A stretch of 64,000 bases of DNA from Bog-473 sp963744935 (GTDB lineage Bacteria > Actinomycetota > Acidimicrobiia > Acidimicrobiales > RAAP-2). The translations under genes and the position numbers were made by a program. The notes below the pieces were generated by a model that saw only the letters and a list, made by a program, of their open reading frames with translations, was not told the origin of the DNA and searched no databases. Below, piece after piece: positions 61,058 to 64,000 of this stretch. The stretch lies in assembly GCA_963744935.1 (NCBI GenBank), contig CAVUVM010000007.1, forward strand, positions 62,001 to 126,000, written 5' to 3'. Position 1 is the stretch's first letter. The number at the start of each line of letters is the position of its first letter.

Positions 61058-61682
61058 GGGAGGATTGTGGGTCTTCCCACGCCGTGCGACCAGGGTACTT
61101 AGACCTCATTGACTGCAGACCGTGGAAGAGATGGGCCGGGTTCTCGATTCGGCCCTGACCCTGTCACGTCAAGGTGACGTGGGACTGGCTGCCTTCTGTG
61201 TCGGCACCTGATTCGATCGGTTGTGCCCTTGCCTGCTCGATCGGACAGAGCCACCTACTCGTCCACGCTGAGGCCAACTGTTCGCGTTGAGTCGAGCGTG
61301 GAACGTCAGACAGGCCGACCTAGGAACGGGAGAGGCCCTTTTCGGGCCTCGTCCTGGGGGGATGCGGAGTGCGTGGGTCCATAGCCGGGGAACACGGGCG
61401 TGACCGGCGGCCGAGAGGGAGATGGCGAGGATGACACACTTAGCATGCCCTGCTCAACCACACTCCGAGTCTCAAGCGGGTCCATGGGCGCTTCAGGGAA
61501 TTTGAGGAAGTTCGTACGAATTGGAGCGTGGCGAGGTACCAGAATTCGGCAGGACCGCTCTTGGTCCCATGCCGGGACCAATGTCCCTATTCAAAGGCAA
61601 CGACCATCAGTCAATGTGGTGGACGCCGCGCTGGCGAACTCGCTCTTCCCATAGCGCGCCGCAATTGGGTGAGGACTTGCAT
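61058..61682. other. 625-bp gap between divergent repeat-protein genes
   Basis: No supported gene. Two symmetric sequences stand out: CACGTCA-AGG-TGACGTG (61165-61181), an exact 7-bp inverted repeat of operator size, and the hairpin GAGGCCC-TTTTC-GGGCCTC (61332-61350). Open plus frames from about 61400 and 61521 are Arg/Ser-rich and lie upstream of the real start at 61683. Confidence 0.45.
61332..61350. terminator. GC-rich hairpin in the intergenic gap
   Basis: Perfect 7-bp stem GAGGCCC/GGGCCTC with a TTTTC loop, no U-tract after it on either strand. A terminator or a structured leader element; undecided. Confidence 0.3.
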
Positions 61683-62987
61683 ATGGAACAGGATCACGGG
61701 AACCCTCGAGCCTCTGGTGCAACGAGGAGCGTACGACGAATCGGAACGGTGCTGTGTATCGTCGCGATTGGAGCACTCGCCACGGCGCTGGTAAGTCCAG
61801 CTCTGTCGGCGCTCGAGGGCACCGCATCGGCGGCGGTACCCACATCGGCTCCACTCAGCATTTCGAACTTTGTGATCGTGGATCCAGCGGGCAATGTCAC
61901 CAGTCATGGAGGACCGGTGACCCTCGCTCCGGGCTCGGGACAGCATCTGTTCGTATTCGACACCGTCGGCTACCGGTTCTCCGTCATCAACACCTCCAAG
62001 GTCCTCCTCCCCGGTCGCTATTCGACGGCCGTCGACACGTGGCTCAACTTGGTGAACGATCCCTCGTGCAACGGTGGGACCACGGTTGGTTCTGCCGAGA
62101 TCGACCAAGCGACGTACGACCAGACCGGATCAGTGACGAGCGCGGCAGTCCAGTTTCAATTCCGCTGCGACTCGGGCACCTATGTCTACGGGTCCATCGC
62201 CTACGAACTCGCTATGCCCAGCCCGCAGAGCGGCTACTACCTCTCCGGTCCGAGCGGTCAGCTACTGGGCTTCGGCAACGCGAGCTACCTCACCTATCTC
62301 GGGACCCCCTACACCCGGGCGCTCGTCACGAACGTCATCGGCATGGCGGCGACCCCGGATGAGGCGGGCTACCTCATGGCCGGCACGGACGGCGGCGTCT
62401 TCGCGTTCGGCGACGCCCAGTTCTATGGCTCCATGGGAGGCAAAGCGCTCAATGCACCCATCGTGGGCATCGCAGCCACCGCGGACGGACTGGGTTACTG
62501 GCTCGTCGCGTCCGACGGCGGCATCTTCTCCTTCGGCGACGCCCAGTTCTATGGCTCCATGGGAGGCAAAGCGCTCAACGCACCCATCGTGGGCATCGCA
62601 GCCACCGCGGACGGACTGGGTTACTGGCTCGTCGCGTCCGACGGCGGCATCTTCTCCTTCGGCGACGCCCAGTTCTATGGCTCCATGGGAGGCAAAGCGC
62701 TCAATGCACCCATCGTGGGCATCGCAGCCACCGCGGACGGACTGGGTTACTGGCTCGTCGCGTCCGACGGCGGCATCTTCTCCTTCGGCGACGCCCAGTT
62801 CTATGGCTCCATGGGAGGCATAGCGCTCAACGCACCCATTGTGGGCATCGCGTCGAGTCCTTCTGGACATGGGTACTTTGAGGCGGCATCCGACGGCGGA
62901 GTATTCACCTTTGGGGACGCGAACTTCCAGGGCAGCGCCGTCTCGACGACGACTGCACAGAGCATTGTAGGGATTGTCTCGGGTTGA
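61683..62987 (+). CDS. Secreted protein with C-terminal YW-DGG repeats
   Basis: 434 residues from ATG 61683 after GAGGA; the open frame from 61521 adds non-signal sequence and is rejected. Signal/anchor TVLCIVAIGALATALVSPAL to TASAAVP. Residues about 55-180 form an unknown beta-rich domain (ISNFVIVDPAGNVTSHGGPV, FVFDTVGYRFSVINTSK, two Cys). From about 180 come six units of the 42-residue repeat (LNAPIVGIAATADGLGYWLV, ASDGGIFSFGDAQFYGSMGG). No catalytic motif recognised. Divergent from the SGNH protein; block D follows 127 bp after the stop. Confidence 0.8.
   Translation: MEQDHGNPRASGATRSVRRIGTVLCIVAIGALATALVSPALSALEGTASAAVPTSAPLSISNFVIVDPAGNVTSHGGPVTLAPGSGQHLFVFDTVGYRFSVINTSKVLLPGRYSTAVDTWLNLVNDPSCNGGTTVGSAEIDQATYDQTGSVTSAAVQFQFRCDSGTYVYGSIAYELAMPSPQSGYYLSGPSGQLLGFGNASYLTYLGTPYTRALVTNVIGMAATPDEAGYLMAGTDGGVFAFGDAQFYGSMGGKALNAPIVGIAATADGLGYWLVASDGGIFSFGDAQFYGSMGGKALNAPIVGIAATADGLGYWLVASDGGIFSFGDAQFYGSMGGKALNAPIVGIAATADGLGYWLVASDGGIFSFGDAQFYGSMGGIALNAPIVGIASSPSGHGYFEAASDGGVFTFGDANFQGSAVSTTTAQSIVGIVSG
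62402..62905 (+). repeat. 126-bp coding tandem repeats
   Basis: CGACGCCCAG recurs at 62411, 62537, 62663 and 62789, an exact 126-bp period with only isolated substitutions (for example GGCAAAGCG versus GGCATAGCG). Same unit length as the repeats at 60351 but a different consensus. Confidence 0.92.
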
Positions 62988-63114
62988 ACTGGCACCGAAG
63001 GGGCCACGCCTGGATTTGTGCGCTTTGTTGTGGGCTGATGGGCCACCTGAAGTCGGACCAGTGACCTCCGATCAAATCAGGAGCTCACGTGCCGACACCC
63101 TCGACTTGGGCTGA

Positions 63115-63210
63115 TAGAAAAGCGCTCTACTACGGAGGCGGACTGAATGGACTGTTTGGAAACTGGGGTGGACAGAACTGCACGGCAGGGAGTGAGCTGA
63201 TCTGCAGGAC
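63115..63210 (+). repeat. Module-end block D: degenerate copy without the tRNA part
   Basis: TAGAAAAGCGCTCTACTA (63115-63132) matches the 18-bp palindrome with two changes. TTTGGAAACTGGGGTGGACAG, CTGCAC and GGACGGAAGACA follow, in line with blocks A-C up to the point where the tRNA half should begin; the tRNA-Gly sequence is absent. The rest of the 62988-63491 gap contains nothing I can assign. Confidence 0.75.
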
Positions 63211-63491
63211 GGAAGACATTCGTCGGATCCTGGCGGCTTCTGACGTCCTGAGATGCATGCCATGAGGCGGCCAGATGAAGCCAGCTCTTAGTGCGAATGC
63301 CCTTGTACTCAGCGACATCATGACCGACTCGGAGTCGGGCGGAGGGCAACTTCACGTCTCCGGAACGACTGAAAGACATGTAGGCGTTTGCTTCGTCAGT
63401 ACTACCGCGATCCTCTGCTTGATGTGTGCCGATGCCCTCTCGTCACCCACAGGGGATCTCCTGTTTCTCGGGGATTCTTATCGGGACCCAA

Positions 63492-64000
63492 TTAATAAGC
63501 TGACACTTGCTTGCGGGCTCCGACTGCCCTGGGGTCGAGGAGCTCGGCGAAACATCGGCCGATTCCGTCGGTGAGGATGTCAGCATCAGGGCAGGCGTCG
63601 GGGTCGACGAGGACGCCGATCGTGAAGAGGCCGTTGTAGGAGAGCGCCGCCACGCCCACGCTTAGGTTGCCCCCCAGCGGGACGAAGGGGATGACTTCGA
63701 GCATGCGAGCCCCCAGCAGGTAGAACGGTACGTCGGGCCCGGGCACGTTGGTCACGACCAGGTTGACGAAGGGCTGATGGTGCATGAGGTGACTGGCGGC
63801 CGATACCGCCGCCGGGGGCAAAGTGTTGAGTGAGGACAACAATAGGTGCGTCGCCCGTGCCTGGCCGTGCTCCTTATGGGAGCGCTGTGCCCTGGCCACC
63901 TCACGGAGCCGCTCCACCGCCGGGGCGGCACTGATCGGGAGCCGCACCAACATGGCCGAGATCTCGTTGCCCAACCGGTGGTCGCCGCGATGGTCTGTTC
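63492..64000 (-). CDS. WS/DGAT acyltransferase, C-terminal part (cut by window edge)
   Basis: The minus strand is open from the right edge to TAA/TGA at 63492, about 169 codons. It contains RLGNEISAMLVRLPISA, VNLVVTNVPGPDVPFYLLGA, VIPFVPLGGNLSVGVAALSY and GVLVDPDACPDADILTDGIG, the DUF1298-type C-terminal domain of wax ester synthase/diacylglycerol acyltransferases. The N-terminal half with HHxxxDG would lie to the right of the window. Same family as the gene at 16063 but clearly diverged. It is probably backbone chromosome again after the module array. The apparent TTG start at 63974 is not the true start, as homology continues to the edge. Confidence 0.85.
   Translation of the reverse strand, partial: TDHRGDHRLGNEISAMLVRLPISAAPAVERLREVARAQRSHKEHGQARATHLLLSSLNTLPPAAVSAASHLMHHQPFVNLVVTNVPGPDVPFYLLGARMLEVIPFVPLGGNLSVGVAALSYNGLFTIGVLVDPDACPDADILTDGIGRCFAELLDPRAVGARKQVSAY

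Noticed and set aside
60351..62905. Regularly spaced repeats that might be a CRISPR array
   Set aside because: The repeats are 126 bp, contiguous without spacers, and in frame within protein genes.

Overview
The window is high-GC DNA with actinobacterial gene content. It has a WS/DGAT wax-ester synthase and a second one cut at the right edge, oligoribonuclease, dUTPase, a Prx6-type peroxiredoxin, many acyl-CoA ligases, acyl-CoA dehydrogenases, SDRs and TetR regulators, and secreted proteins built from a 42-residue 'YWxVxxDGGVFxxGDAxFYGS' repeat. I associate that repeat mainly with Acidimicrobiia, so an uncultured or soil acidimicrobial relative is my best guess. No rRNA gene or marker protein here settles the taxonomy.

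Layout. 1-10.7 kb: a cell-envelope region with the N-terminus of a glycosyltransferase, a SpoIID/LytB protein with a repeat tail, and two giant secreted Ig-repeat proteins. The second of these is glycine-rich and interrupted by a frameshift. 10.8-18 kb: housekeeping and lipid genes (HAD phosphatase, enoyl-CoA hydratase, peroxiredoxin, acyl-CoA synthetase, orn, dut, WS/DGAT). 18.2-20.1 kb: a three-gene split cytochrome b operon that starts with a 56-residue membrane protein and has two DosR-like boxes upstream. 20.1-21.1 kb: a methyltransferase and an intact tRNA-Gly(GCC).

21.1-63.2 kb is accessory DNA laid out as a chain of modules. The 3' half of the tRNA-Gly gene (anticodon arm to 3' end) recurs at 38.5, 44.2 and 59.4 kb. 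Each copy follows the same roughly 90-bp block headed by an 18-bp palindrome; a fourth block at 63.1 kb has lost its tRNA part. This looks like serial site-specific insertion at one tRNA gene, yet the window has no recognisable integrase. The cargo is catabolic or regulatory. Module 1 has decayed PP-loop and SDR genes, TetR, two AveC-like membrane proteins, four Leu/Ile/Val-type substrate-binding proteins (one a pseudogene), a NorD/NorQ-type VWA plus AAA+ pair, a double TetR, nitroreductase, P450 and SDR. Module 2 has an SDR, a KAS III enzyme and an AidB-like dehydrogenase. Module 3 has a KshA-like Rieske oxygenase, a DapB-like reductase, an NHL protein, a P450, a substrate-binding protein, an alpha/beta hydrolase, TetRs, two CoA ligases, a FadE-like dehydrogenase pair and a DHDPS-family aldolase. 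Module 4 has two repeat-containing secreted proteins.

Together modules 1-3 resemble uptake or sensing plus oxidative and beta-oxidation-like breakdown of a hydrophobic, steroid- or terpenoid-like substrate; the substrate is inference. Three transcription units in module 1 share a promoter layout: TTGACR, 17 bp, TASGYT, then a GGAACAAATMTCAGGT-like element. This suggests one regulon.
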